Notes: a model not told the origin generated them from the letters alone. A DNA stretch of 64,000 nucleotides from Asanoa siamensis (GCF_016862555.1 NZ_BONE01000040.1:16434-80433), one strand, 5' to 3'. Counted from the first letter of the stretch, positions 25,812 to 34,088 are shown. Translations and numbers: made by a program.

Positions 25812-25846
25812 GTGCGCGGGGCGGCCGGACCGGTCGCCCCGCGCAC
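25812..25846. terminator. Intercistronic hairpin between Pel4 and Pel5
   Basis: A perfect 12-bp GC-rich stem (25812-25823 with 25835-25846) with an 11-base loop fills most of the 57-base gap, leaving just room for the Pel5 ribosome binding site. Confidence 0.65.
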
Positions 25847-25860
25847 CGTCTGGAGGACGC

Positions 25861-27402
25861 ATGCGCACCCTTCCGCTCGTGGCGACGGCCGCCGCCGTCG
25901 CCCTGGTCGCGACCGTCGCGTTGACCGCTCCGGCGGCCGCGGCCACCCTGTTCAGCGACGACTTCGCCGACGGCAACGCGTCCGGCTGGTCGACCTCCGG
26001 CGGCTCGTGGGCGGTGGCCACCGACGGCACGCCGGCCTACCGGCAGTCGAGCACCGCCGCGGACGCCAAGGCACAGGCCGGCTCGACGGCGTGGACCGAC
26101 TACGCGGTGCGGGCCCGGGTCAAGCCGGTCGCGTTCGGCTCGTCCGCGCGGTCGGCCGGCATCGTCGCCCGGGCCCAGAACACGACGTCGTTCTACGCGC
26201 TGGTGCTCGTCGGGGCCGGCCGGGTGGAACTGCGCCGGTCCACCACGGTGCTCGCGTCGGCGCCGGTCACGGTGACGCCGGGCGCCTGGCACGAGCTGAC
26301 GCTCACGGTGGCGGGATCGTCGCTGCGCGGGGCGGTCGGCGGCCAGCCGCTGGTGACGGCGACCGACGGAGCGTTCGCGCGGGGCCGGGTCGGACTGGTC
26401 GCCTCCTACGCGAGCGCGGTGTTCGACGACGTGTCGGTGTTCACCGGCGGCGGGCCGGATCCGACGCCCAGTCCGACCGCGACTCCCACCGCCACGCCTG
26501 GGCCGCCGCCCCTGCCCGGTCAGCCGGACGGTTTCGCGAGCGTCGCGGGGCTCGGGTTGTCCGGCACCACCGGCGGCGCTGGCGGGCCCACCGTCACGGT
26601 CACCACGGCCGCGGCGCTGGCGCAGTACGCGGGGGCGCCGACGCCGTACACGATCCTGGTCTCGGGCCGGATCGCGGTGTCCGACATGGTCACCGTGGTG
26701 GCCGACAAGAGCATCATCGGTGTGGGCTCGACGGCCGAGATCACCGGCGGTGGGCTGCAACTCGGCACCACGACCCGGCCGGGCAACAACGTGATCATCC
26801 GGAACATCCGGTTCAGCGACGCGTCCGACGACTCGATCAGCGTCACGAACGGCGCGCACCACGTGTGGATCGACCACAACGAGTTCCTGCCGGGCTTCGA
26901 CGGCTCGGTCGACGTCAAGCGGCAGTCGACGTTCGTGACGGTGTCGTGGAACCGGTTCTCGGGCACCGACAAGTCGATGCTGCTCGGCCACTCCGACTCG
27001 TACCCGGCGGACGTGGGATATCTCAAGGTGACCTACCACCACAACCTGTTCGACGGCTCGAACCAACGGCATCCGCGGGCGCGCTTCGGCGAGCCGGTGC
27101 ACGTCTACAACAACTACTACCGAAACATCGGCCTGTACGGCGTCGCGTCGACCGAGAACGCCGGCCTGGTGGTGGAGAACAACTACTTCGAGAACGTGGC
27201 GTTCCCGTGCCACTCGGTCGGCGGCTACGCGGAGAGCGGTCCGGGCCGCCTGGTCCAGCGGGGCAACGCGTTCGTCAACTCGGGCCTGTGCGAGGCCGGA
27301 GGAGCGGTCCGGGAACCGTCGGACTTCTACGCGTACGCCCTGAGCCCGGCCACGTCCGTCCCCTCGGCAGTGACCGCCGGCGCGGGAGTGGGGAGGCTGT
27401 GA
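25861..27402 (+). CDS. Secreted pectate lyase with N-terminal beta-sandwich domain (Pel5)
   Basis: A 513-residue protein. The signal peptide ends near TAPAAAAT. The N-terminal domain (TLFSDDFADGNASGWSTSGG to FDDVSVFT) is closest to that of Pel2 in its SYASAVFDDV end. The linker is a Pro/Thr repeat (PTPSPTATPTATPG). PL1 motifs are VWIDHNEFLPG, VTVSWNRFSGTDKSMLLGH and RHPRARFGEPVHVYNNYY, where Ala replaces the usual Val between the two Arg of RxRFG. GGAGG is five bases before the ATG. The stop (TGA) overlaps the Pel6 start as TGATG. Confidence 0.93.
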   Translation: MRTLPLVATAAAVALVATVALTAPAAAATLFSDDFADGNASGWSTSGGSWAVATDGTPAYRQSSTAADAKAQAGSTAWTDYAVRARVKPVAFGSSARSAGIVARAQNTTSFYALVLVGAGRVELRRSTTVLASAPVTVTPGAWHELTLTVAGSSLRGAVGGQPLVTATDGAFARGRVGLVASYASAVFDDVSVFTGGGPDPTPSPTATPTATPGPPPLPGQPDGFASVAGLGLSGTTGGAGGPTVTVTTAAALAQYAGAPTPYTILVSGRIAVSDMVTVVADKSIIGVGSTAEITGGGLQLGTTTRPGNNVIIRNIRFSDASDDSISVTNGAHHVWIDHNEFLPGFDGSVDVKRQSTFVTVSWNRFSGTDKSMLLGHSDSYPADVGYLKVTYHHNLFDGSNQRHPRARFGEPVHVYNNYYRNIGLYGVASTENAGLVVENNYFENVAFPCHSVGGYAESGPGRLVQRGNAFVNSGLCEAGGAVREPSDFYAYALSPATSVPSAVTAGAGVGRL

Positions 27403-28382
27403 TGCGACTCGATCCGTTGTGGACGGCGTTGCCGGCGTCCGTCATGGCCATGGTCCTGGTGGCAAGTTCCGCTGGTTCGGCCGCCCAGCCGAGCGACGGC
27501 TTCGCCGCTGCCGCCGACGGGTTCGCCTCCGTGGCCGCCCTCGGTCTGTCCGGGACGACCGGCGGGGCCGGCGGGCCGACCGTGGTGGTCGACACGAGCG
27601 ACGAGCTGCTCGAGACGATCGACACCATCGGACCCATGACCATCCAGGTGTCGGGGCGGATCACGATCAGCAGCAAGCAGGGCGTCCGGCCGCACAAGAC
27701 GATCGTCGGCGTCGGCGCGGCGCCGACCATCGCGGGCGGTGGCTTCGACCTCTACCGCTCGTACAACGTGATCGTCCGGAACCTCACGTTCGTCGACGCG
27801 GAGGACGACGCCATCAACGTCGGTCGCGAGTCGCACCACGTGTGGATCGACCACAACACGTTCGTCTCGCCCGTCGACGGGTCGATCGACGTCGTGCGCG
27901 GCGCCGACTACGTCACCGTGTCGTGGAACCACTTCGCCACCACCGACAAGAGCATGTTGATCAGCCACTCGGACGGGGCCGCGTCGACCGACGTCGGGCA
28001 CCTCAAGGTGACCATCCACCACAACTTCTTCGACCGGTCGCGCCAGCGCCACCCGCGGGTGCGGTTCGGCGAGCCGGTGCACGTCTACAACAACTACTTC
28101 CTCGACAACGCGCTCTACGGCGTGGCGTCGACGATGAACGGCGGCGTGCTCGTCGAGGGCAACTACTTCTCGGGTGTGCCGTTCCCGTGCTTCTCGGCGA
28201 GCGGATACGCGGACAGCGGCCCGGGCCGCCTCGTCCAGCGCGATAACCTGTTCGTCGGCTCGGGCCCGTGCGAGGTGGCGGGATCGGTGGCCGAGCCGCG
28301 CGTCTGGTACGCGTACACCATGGACAGTGCCGCGGTCGTCCCCGCGCGGGTGACCGCGGGTGCGGGGGCCGGCCGGCTCTAG
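27402..28382 (+). CDS. Secreted pectate lyase, catalytic domain only (Pel6)
   Basis: A 326-residue lyase with a signal peptide (PASVMAMVLVASSAGSAA) and no beta-sandwich domain or linker. A short Ala-rich stretch leads into DGFASVAALGLSGTTGGAGGP, which matches Pel5 closely and suggests that Pel6 arose from a Pel5-like gene by loss of its N-terminal module. PL1 motifs are VWIDHNTFVSP, VTVSWNHFATTDKSMLISH (Ser replaces the Gly found in most neighbours) and RHPRVRFGEPVHVYNNYF. It is translationally coupled to Pel5. Its stop shares the CTAG tetranucleotide with the stop of the convergent minus-strand gene. Confidence 0.92.
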   Translation: MRLDPLWTALPASVMAMVLVASSAGSAAQPSDGFAAAADGFASVAALGLSGTTGGAGGPTVVVDTSDELLETIDTIGPMTIQVSGRITISSKQGVRPHKTIVGVGAAPTIAGGGFDLYRSYNVIVRNLTFVDAEDDAINVGRESHHVWIDHNTFVSPVDGSIDVVRGADYVTVSWNHFATTDKSMLISHSDGAASTDVGHLKVTIHHNFFDRSRQRHPRVRFGEPVHVYNNYFLDNALYGVASTMNGGVLVEGNYFSGVPFPCFSASGYADSGPGRLVQRDNLFVGSGPCEVAGSVAEPRVWYAYTMDSAAVVPARVTAGAGAGRL

Positions 28383-29167
28383 GCGATCTGCTCCCGGGTG
28401 AGCAGGCCGTCGGCGACCAGCACGCGGAGGCGTCGGGTGACCGGCGCCTCCGGCGTCACCACCAGCGGGCGGTCGAAGGCCAGCGCGGCGCACACACCCG
28501 GGTAGATGCCGGTTCGCACGAACCACCGGTCGTCGTCCGCGAGGCCCCGGAACACCAGTGTGTACGGCGTCTCCCCGCGGGTCAGCGCCAGCCACGGCGC
28601 CGCGCTGCCGTTGACCTGGTCCTCGCCCTCTGCGTCGGCGGTGAACACCTGGGTCTCGCCCGGCGCGGCCCGCCAGAAGAAGCCGCCGTAGCCCGCGCCG
28701 TCCGGGCGGCCGTTGGTGGCCGGGCTGCCCAGCGGGATCTCCCGCCGGGCGGTCAACGTGAAGTCGACCGACAGCTCCCAACCCCGTCGGGCCCGAGCCG
28801 CCCGCAGGTGCCGTTCCTCCGTCAGCAGCACGCCGCCGTCCCTGTCGCGCCACTCCATCCGGTGCCGCAGCCCCTCGATCGCCGGGAGCCAGCCGGTGTG
28901 CACGATCGCGCCGTGGTCGTCGCGCCAGGTGTAGCCCTCGTCGCGGACGTAGGTGCGCCCGCCCCACAGGTTGGTGCCCGCGACGTCCTGCATCGCGACC
29001 GAGACGCCCAGGTGCCAGACGTGGTCGTCGGGCGCGCAGTCGGTGACCGCGGTGCCGTGCAGGGTGCGCACCGGGTGCAGGTAGGGCCGCACGCCCTGGA
29101 TCGCGTCGACGGCAGGGGTGACCACATAGGACGCGACCGTCACCCCGTCGACGGCGAGCTGGGTCAC
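28379..29167 (-). CDS. DUF6807 (PmoA-like) family protein
   Basis: A 262-residue cytoplasmic protein. It matches the family known as PmoA-like/DUF6807, often found beside sugar isomerases and Gfo/Idh oxidoreductases in actinomycetes. Recognisable stretches are YLHPVRTLHGTAVTD, DDHVWHLGVSVAMQDV, NLWGGRTYV and NGRPDGAGYGGFFWRA. The fold is probably a galactose-mutarotase-like beta-sandwich, so sugar binding is likely, but no reaction is established. The ATG overlaps the stop of the isomerase gene upstream (ATGA), so it is the last gene of the second sugar operon. It ends tail-to-tail with Pel6, sharing CTAG. Confidence 0.8.
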   Translation of the reverse strand: MTQLAVDGVTVASYVVTPAVDAIQGVRPYLHPVRTLHGTAVTDCAPDDHVWHLGVSVAMQDVAGTNLWGGRTYVRDEGYTWRDDHGAIVHTGWLPAIEGLRHRMEWRDRDGGVLLTEERHLRAARARRGWELSVDFTLTARREIPLGSPATNGRPDGAGYGGFFWRAAPGETQVFTADAEGEDQVNGSAAPWLALTRGETPYTLVFRGLADDDRWFVRTGIYPGVCAALAFDRPLVVTPEAPVTRRLRVLVADGLLTREQIA

Positions 29168-29970
29168 CCCTCCACCGTCTCGCGGTAGCCGCGCAGCGCC
29201 GCATCGAGCACCTCGTCACCCGGCCGGGCCCAGACCTCCGCCGAGAACACCTCGACCTCGACCGGGCCGGCGAAGCCGGCGGCGTCGACCGCGCGGCGGA
29301 AGCGGCGGTTGTCGACGCAGCCGTCGCCTGGCAGGCCCCGGCCGAGCAGCACGCCTGCCGGCAGCGGGGTGACCCAGTCGGCGACCTGGAAGCAGGCGAT
29401 CCGGCGCTGGCGGCCCGCCCGGTCGATCTGGGCCCAGACCTGGTCGTCCCACCACAGGTGGTAGGTGTCGACCACGACGCCGACCGCGTCGACCGGGTGC
29501 GCCGCGGCCAGGTCGAGTGCCTGGCCCAGGGTCGAGACCACGCAGCGGTCGGCGGCGAACATCGGGTGCAGGGGCTCGATCGCCAGCTTCACGCCCGCCG
29601 CGAGGGCGTCCGGGACGAGGCGGCCGATCGCCTCGCCCACGTGCGCGCGGGCGGCGTCGATGTCGCGGCTGCCCGGCGGCAGACCGCCGGAGACGAGCAC
29701 CAGGACCGGTGCGCCGAGCGTCGCCGCCTCCTCGATGGCGCGCCGGTTGTCGTCGTACCAGTCGGGGTCGTTGAAGAAACCACCGCGGCACAGCGAGGTG
29801 ACCGCGAGGCCCGCGTCGCGTACCAGCGTGGCGGTCTTGTCGAGGCCGAACGCGGCGGTCTCCTCGCGCCACAGGCCGACGTTCTTCACGCCCGCGCGGA
29901 CGCAACCAGCGACGAGGTCGGGCAGCGGCCAGTGCTTGGTGGTGGCCGAGTTGAGCGCGAACCGGGTCAC
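29164..29970 (-). CDS. Sugar phosphate isomerase/epimerase-like TIM-barrel protein
   Basis: A 268-residue xylose-isomerase-like TIM-barrel (AP endonuclease 2 family). Typical metal-site segments are LAIEPLHPMFAADR (Glu and His), VVVDTYHLWWD (Asp and His), IACFQVADW and GPVEVEVFS (Glu). These would hold a divalent metal for isomerisation or epimerisation of a keto sugar. The N-terminal MTRFALNSATTKHWPL is usual for a group linked to myo-inositol-like catabolism. It overlaps both neighbours by four bases. The substrate is unknown; the cluster suggests a free or keto sugar acid. Confidence 0.87.
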   Translation of the reverse strand: MTRFALNSATTKHWPLPDLVAGCVRAGVKNVGLWREETAAFGLDKTATLVRDAGLAVTSLCRGGFFNDPDWYDDNRRAIEEAATLGAPVLVLVSGGLPPGSRDIDAARAHVGEAIGRLVPDALAAGVKLAIEPLHPMFAADRCVVSTLGQALDLAAAHPVDAVGVVVDTYHLWWDDQVWAQIDRAGRQRRIACFQVADWVTPLPAGVLLGRGLPGDGCVDNRRFRRAVDAAGFAGPVEVEVFSAEVWARPGDEVLDAALRGYRETVEG

Positions 29971-31097
29971 TGGGCCACCCCCGCCGTCGCGAAGAACGCC
30001 CGGGCGCGGGCCGCGGCGAGGTCGGCGTCGGGCAGGACGCCCGCCGCGTCGGCCAGCCGGACCAGCGTGCCGAGGTGGGCGGGGGAGCGCCCGCTCTGCA
30101 GGCCGCCGACCATCGTGAAATGGCTCTGGTGGCCGGCCAGCCAGGCCAGGAAGACGATGCCGGTCTTGTAGTAGAAGGTGGGCGTGCCGAAGACGTGCCG
30201 CGCCAGCGGGACGGTCGGCGCGAAGATCTCGTCATAGCTCGCGGTGTCGCCGGCGTCCAGCGCCCGCAGCGCGGCGGCCGCCGGCGGGGCGATCGCGGCG
30301 AAGATGCCCAGCAGCGCGTGGGAAAAGCCCTCGGCGTCGCCCTTCACGAGTCGCGGATAGTGGAAGTCGTCGCCCGTGTAGAGCTTCACGCCCGCGGGGA
30401 GCCGGCGGCGCAGGTCGACCTCGAACGCCTCGTCGAGCAGCGAGACCTTGATGCCGTCGACCTTGGCGGTGTGCTCCCCGATCAGGGTTAGCACGGTGCC
30501 GACCGCGTCGTCGCCCCAGTAGCCGGCGAGCGCCGGGTCGAACATCTCGCCGAGCCAGTGCAACACGACCGAGCCGTCGGCCTGGCGCAACAGGTCTCCG
30601 TAGACCTCGAGGTAGTCGTCGGCCGTCTTCGCGCTCGCGGCCAGGTGGCGGCTGCACATCAGCACCGGCGTAGCACCCGTCGCCTGGACGTCGCCGAGCT
30701 GTTCCGCGTACGCGGCGCGGACGTCGTCGAGGCTCGCCGGGCCCGGCGGCAGGTGGTCGGTGGCGACGCCCGCGACGATCGGACCCGTGGCCTCGGTCGC
30801 GCTGCGCCGGATCAGCTCCTTCGTGGCCGTGTAGTCGAGGCCCATGCCGCGCTGGGCGGTGTCCATCGCCTCCGCGACGCCGAAGCCGTGCGACCACAGG
30901 TGGTGCCGGAAGGCGAGGGTGGCGTCCCAGTCGAGCGTGGCCGGCCGGCCGGGGGTGTTGTCGGCGGCCGGGTCGGCGACGACGTGCGCGGCCGCGTACG
31001 CGATGCGGCTCGTGAATCTCGCCGTGCCGGGCGTGGCGAAAGCGCGGCCCGCTCCGCTGAACGTGAACGGCCCGTCGGGGAGGTTGACGGTGGTCAC
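29967..31097 (-). CDS. DUF993 family, dihydrodipicolinate-synthase-like aldolase
   Basis: A 376-residue TIM-barrel protein of the DUF993 family, distantly related to dihydrodipicolinate synthase and sugar-acid aldolases. Recognisable parts are RIAYAAAHVVADP, DWDATLAFRHHLWSHGFGVAEAMDTAQRG in shorter overlapping pieces, DGIKVSLLDEAFEV with a Lys in the position expected for a Schiff base, and KLYTGDDFHYPRL. The GTG at 31097 overlaps the stop of the oxidoreductase upstream (GTGA); a longer frame to 31688 lies inside that gene. Aldol cleavage of a keto-deoxy sugar acid is a plausible role but unproven. Confidence 0.8.
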   Translation of the reverse strand: MTTVNLPDGPFTFSGAGRAFATPGTARFTSRIAYAAAHVVADPAADNTPGRPATLDWDATLAFRHHLWSHGFGVAEAMDTAQRGMGLDYTATKELIRRSATEATGPIVAGVATDHLPPGPASLDDVRAAYAEQLGDVQATGATPVLMCSRHLAASAKTADDYLEVYGDLLRQADGSVVLHWLGEMFDPALAGYWGDDAVGTVLTLIGEHTAKVDGIKVSLLDEAFEVDLRRRLPAGVKLYTGDDFHYPRLVKGDAEGFSHALLGIFAAIAPPAAAALRALDAGDTASYDEIFAPTVPLARHVFGTPTFYYKTGIVFLAWLAGHQSHFTMVGGLQSGRSPAHLGTLVRLADAAGVLPDADLAAARARAFFATAGVAQ

Positions 31098-32245
31098 GGC
31101 GCCAGCTCCGGGATCTCCATACGCCGGCCTTCGCGCGCGGATCGGGCGCCCAGCTCGGCGAGTTGCACGCCGCGGGCGCCGGCCCAGAGATCCCACGTGT
31201 ACGGGGCGTCCTGCGCCACGTGCCGCAGGAACAGTTCCCACTGCTCCTGGAAGCCGTTGCGGAACTCCTCGTTGTCGGGCACGAGCTGCCACTGGTCGCG
31301 GAAGCGCTCGGTGGCCGGCAGGTCGGGGTTCCAGACGGGCTTGGGCGTCGTCGACCGGTGCTGGACGCGGCACTCGCGTAGCCCCGCGACCGCGCTGCCC
31401 TCGGTGCCGTCGACCTGGAACTCGACGAGCTCGTCGCGGTAGACGCGGACCGCCCAGGACGAGTTGATCTGCGCGACGACACCGCCGGCGAGCTCGAAGA
31501 TGCCGTACGCGGCGTCGTCGGCGGTCGCTTCGTAGGCGTGGCCTTTCTCGTCCCAGCGCTGGGGGATGTGGGTCGTGACGTGCGCGGTGACCGCCTCGAC
31601 CGGCCCGAAGATCTGCTCCAGCACGTAGTGCCAGTGCGGGAACATGTCGACGGTGATGCCGCCGCCGTCGGCGGTGCGGTAGTTCCACGATGGACGCTGG
31701 GCCGGCTGCCAGTCACCCTCGAAGACCCAGTAGCCGAACTCGCCGCGGACGCTGAGCACGCGGCCGAAGAAGCCGCCCTTGACGAGGCGGTCGAGCTTGC
31801 GCAGGCCGGGCAGGAAGAGCTTGTCCTGCACGACGCCGTGCTTGACGCCGGCCGCGTCGGCCAGCTTGGCCAGCTCGACGGCGCCGGCCAGGTCGCCGGC
31901 CGTGGGCTTCTCGGTGTAGACGTGCTTGCCGGCGGCGACGGCCGCGCGGATCGCCTTCTCGCGGGCGTTGGTCACCTGGGCGTCGAAGTAGATCTCGACG
32001 TCCGGTCGCGCCAGGGCCTCGTTGAGGTCGGTGGTCCACTCGGTGAGGCCGTGCCGCTGGGCGATCGCCGCCAGCTTGGCGTCGTCGCGGCCGACCAGGA
32101 TCGGCTCGGGCCAGAGCGTCGTGCCGTCGCCGAGGGTGAGGCCGCCGGCTTCGCGGATCGCCAGGAGCGAGCGGACCAGATGCTGGCGGTAGCCCATCCG
32201 CCCCGTGACGCCGTTGAGGATGATTCCCATGGTTCTGCGATCCAC
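31094..32245 (-). CDS. Gfo/Idh/MocA-family oxidoreductase, first gene of second sugar operon
   Basis: A 383-residue NAD(P)-dependent oxidoreductase. The N-terminus is GIILNGVTGRMGYRQHL, a Rossmann-type GxxGxxG variant. The EKP motif lies in HVYTEKPTAG. The substrate domain has MFPHWHYVLEQIFG with the usual His. The GTG at 32245 is chosen because GGGAGGG lies 6 bases upstream; the ATG at 32230 (MGIILNG) is 22 bases from it. It is divergent from a LacI gene, and the promoter between them carries two matched operator palindromes, so the operon is probably under that repressor. Confidence 0.88.
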   Translation of the reverse strand: MDRRTMGIILNGVTGRMGYRQHLVRSLLAIREAGGLTLGDGTTLWPEPILVGRDDAKLAAIAQRHGLTEWTTDLNEALARPDVEIYFDAQVTNAREKAIRAAVAAGKHVYTEKPTAGDLAGAVELAKLADAAGVKHGVVQDKLFLPGLRKLDRLVKGGFFGRVLSVRGEFGYWVFEGDWQPAQRPSWNYRTADGGGITVDMFPHWHYVLEQIFGPVEAVTAHVTTHIPQRWDEKGHAYEATADDAAYGIFELAGGVVAQINSSWAVRVYRDELVEFQVDGTEGSAVAGLRECRVQHRSTTPKPVWNPDLPATERFRDQWQLVPDNEEFRNGFQEQWELFLRHVAQDAPYTWDLWAGARGVQLAELGARSAREGRRMEIPELAP

Positions 32246-32299
32246 GACTTGCCCTCCCGGTTTTGTGCCGACCGTCGGTCCAGGCGCCACTGGCAGCAA

Positions 32300-32313
32300 G
32301 GTAAGCGCTTTCC
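32300..32313. promoter_or_regulatory. LacI-type operator, metabolic side
   Basis: GGTAAGCGCTTTCC is a near-perfect 14-bp palindrome with the central CG and core AAGCGCTT. It begins just downstream of the minus-strand -10 and would cover the transcription start. Confidence 0.7.
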
Positions 32314-32318
32314 TGGGA

Positions 32319-32347
32319 AAGGTATCGAGCAGGATGGTTGTAGGCAA
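32319..32347 (-). promoter_or_regulatory. Promoter of the second sugar operon
   Basis: On the minus strand TTGCCT (32342-32347) and TACCTT (32319-32324) are 17 bases apart. Operators flank it: one over the -35, one over the start site. Confidence 0.55.
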
Positions 32348-32356
32348 GGGCTTGCC
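32343..32356. promoter_or_regulatory. LacI-type operator, regulator side
   Basis: GGCAAGGGCTTGCC has perfect six-base arms (GGCAAG and CTTGCC) around two central bases. It shares the GGnAAGnGCTTnCC pattern with the operator at 32300. It lies just upstream of the regulator -10 and over the -35 of the divergent promoter. Confidence 0.7.
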
Positions 32357-32358
32357 CG

Positions 32359-32364
32359 TATGAT
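32359..32364 (+). promoter_or_regulatory. -10 element of the lacI-type gene (leaderless)
   Basis: TATGAT lies only six bases before the GTG at 32371, and no ribosome binding site is seen. The RNA would start at or next to the start codon, giving a leaderless message. Confidence 0.5.
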
Positions 32365-32370
32365 CTCGAC

Positions 32371-33369
32371 GTGGCCACGCTGGACGACGTCGCGCGCCGG
32401 GCGGGCGTCTCGACGGCGACCGCATCGCGCATCATCAACGGCAGCAGCAAGCCCGTCAGCGCCCAGCTGCGCGACCGGGTGGAGGCCGCCGTGGCCGACC
32501 TCCACTACGTGCCGAACGCGCACGCCCGCCAGCTCGCCCGCTCCGAGCGCACCGCCGTCGGGGTGGTCGTGCACGACGTCTCCGACCCGTACTTCGCCGA
32601 GATCACCCGCGGCCTGCAGCGGGTCGCGACCACCGACGGCCGGCTGGTCATCATCTGCAACACCTACCGCGACCCGGCCCGCGAGCTCGACTACGTCGAG
32701 TTGCTCCGCGCGCACCAGGTGGCGGCGATGGTGCTGGCGGGTTCGGGCTACCACGACCCGGGCTTCGCCCGGGCGCTGCGCGGCAAGCTACGGGCCTACG
32801 AGCTGTCGGGCGGCCGGGTGGCGGTGATCGGCCGCCACGACCGCACGGGCGACGCGGTGGTGCCCGACAACGAGTCGGGCGGCTTCCTGGCGGGGGAGCA
32901 TCTCTACGCGCTGGGCCACCGCGACATCGGCGTCATCGCGGGCCCGCGCAACCTGACGACGACGACCGACCGGCTGACGGGCATCCGGCGTGCGGCCCGG
33001 GCGCACCGCCGCCCACCACCGAAGGTGGTCTACGCCGACTTCGACCGCGACAGCGGCGCGGCCGCGACCGCGGACCTGCTCGCCGCCCACCCGCGCGTGA
33101 CGGCGATCGCGGCGCTGAACGACTCGATGGCGGTGGGCGCGCTGGCCCACCTCCGCGCCGTTGGTCGCCGCGTCAGCGTGATCGGCTTCGACGACATGCC
33201 GATCGCCCGCGACGTCACACCGGCCCTGACCACGATCCGCCTACCCCTGGCCGACATGGGCGCGCTCGCGATGTCGCTGGCCCTGTCGGCCCCGTCCCCG
33301 AGCCCCCGCGTCGAACGCGTCCCGGCGGAACTGGTGCGGCGCGAGAGCACGTTCCCGCCGGAAGAGTGA
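32371..33369 (+). CDS. LacI-family repressor of the second sugar operon
   Basis: A 332-residue regulator from a GTG start. The helix-turn-helix is ATLDDVARRAGVSTATASRI, then the hinge (VPNAHARQLARSE) and the effector domain with TAVGVVVHDVSDPYFAEI and the C-terminal VSVIGFDDMPIARDVTPALTT. The effector domain fold is that of sugar-binding proteins, so a sugar or sugar acid is the likely inducer. The gene is divergent from the DUF993/Gfo operon. One operator lies immediately upstream of its own -10, which predicts autoregulation. The stop is followed closely by a small lipoprotein gene. Confidence 0.93.
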   Translation: MATLDDVARRAGVSTATASRIINGSSKPVSAQLRDRVEAAVADLHYVPNAHARQLARSERTAVGVVVHDVSDPYFAEITRGLQRVATTDGRLVIICNTYRDPARELDYVELLRAHQVAAMVLAGSGYHDPGFARALRGKLRAYELSGGRVAVIGRHDRTGDAVVPDNESGGFLAGEHLYALGHRDIGVIAGPRNLTTTTDRLTGIRRAARAHRRPPPKVVYADFDRDSGAAATADLLAAHPRVTAIAALNDSMAVGALAHLRAVGRRVSVIGFDDMPIARDVTPALTTIRLPLADMGALAMSLALSAPSPSPRVERVPAELVRRESTFPPEE

Positions 33370-33374
33370 TCGGG

Positions 33375-33896
33375 ATGCGGCTGGCCCGGCTCGTGCCGTT
33401 GCTGCTGGTCGCCGGCTGCACCAGCGCTCCGTCGCCGCCTTCCCCGCCGCCTTCGTCGTTTTCCGCCGCGCCGTCGCCCGATGCGCTCCGCGACTGCGAG
33501 AGCTCGGTCAAGATCGGCGCGGCTCCGGTGGGGCTCGTGCGGGCGGGGCCGGTCGCACTCGTGCCGCTGGACTACCGCTTCGGCTCTCCGCTGTCGCCGC
33601 CGGCCCGCGACCCCGACCCCGACGGCTACCGCCGGTTCAAGATCGCCCTCCTGCTCCGCGCGGGCACGGCGGCGACGCTCACGATTCCGGGGCCTTACCG
33701 CGACCGGGCGAAGCTCACCTACGCGAACGGCAGCGACCACACCGTGCGCTTCGCCGCCTGCCCGCAATCTCCGGACGGCGACTCGGACTTCGCGGGCGGC
33801 TTCGCGATCCGCGAGCCGCTCTGCCTACCGCTCGACATCACCTCGAACGGACAGACCTGGCACCTCCGCCTCGAGTTCGGCGCGGACACCTGCTGA
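33375..33896 (+). CDS. Small lipoprotein of unknown function
   Basis: A 173-residue secreted protein. The lipoprotein signal is MRLARLVPLLLVAGC with lipobox VAGC (Cys15), followed by a Ser/Pro-rich tether of about 25 residues. The mature part has Cys residues (DCESS, FAACPQS, PLCLPL, ADTC) that may form two disulfides, and a beta-rich pattern. I do not recognise the family. GGAAGAG is 8 bases before the ATG at 33375; an overlapping GTG at 33366 is possible but poorly spaced. It starts five bases after the LacI stop and may be read with it. Confidence 0.65.
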   Translation: MRLARLVPLLLVAGCTSAPSPPSPPPSSFSAAPSPDALRDCESSVKIGAAPVGLVRAGPVALVPLDYRFGSPLSPPARDPDPDGYRRFKIALLLRAGTAATLTIPGPYRDRAKLTYANGSDHTVRFAACPQSPDGDSDFAGGFAIREPLCLPLDITSNGQTWHLRLEFGADTC

Positions 33897-34088
33897 ACGG
33901 CGTGTCGACGTCCTCGTGTCGCTTTCGCGGTGCGACTCCGCGCGTCCTGTCCGGGGATGCCTGGTCGGGAGGGCGTTGGCCAGCCGCTGTTCGTTCTCGT
34001 CGGACACCGACCACGCGGTCCTGGTCCGCCCCTGTCCGTCAGGAAGGAAGAGGAATGTCAGCGACACGGGGAATCATCGGGAGAGGCC

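Noticed and set aside
32230..32230. ATG at 32230 as start of the Gfo/Idh gene
   Set aside because: The GTG at 32245 has a well-placed GGGAGGG; the ATG is too far from any ribosome binding site. The two differ by only five residues, so the choice is not certain.
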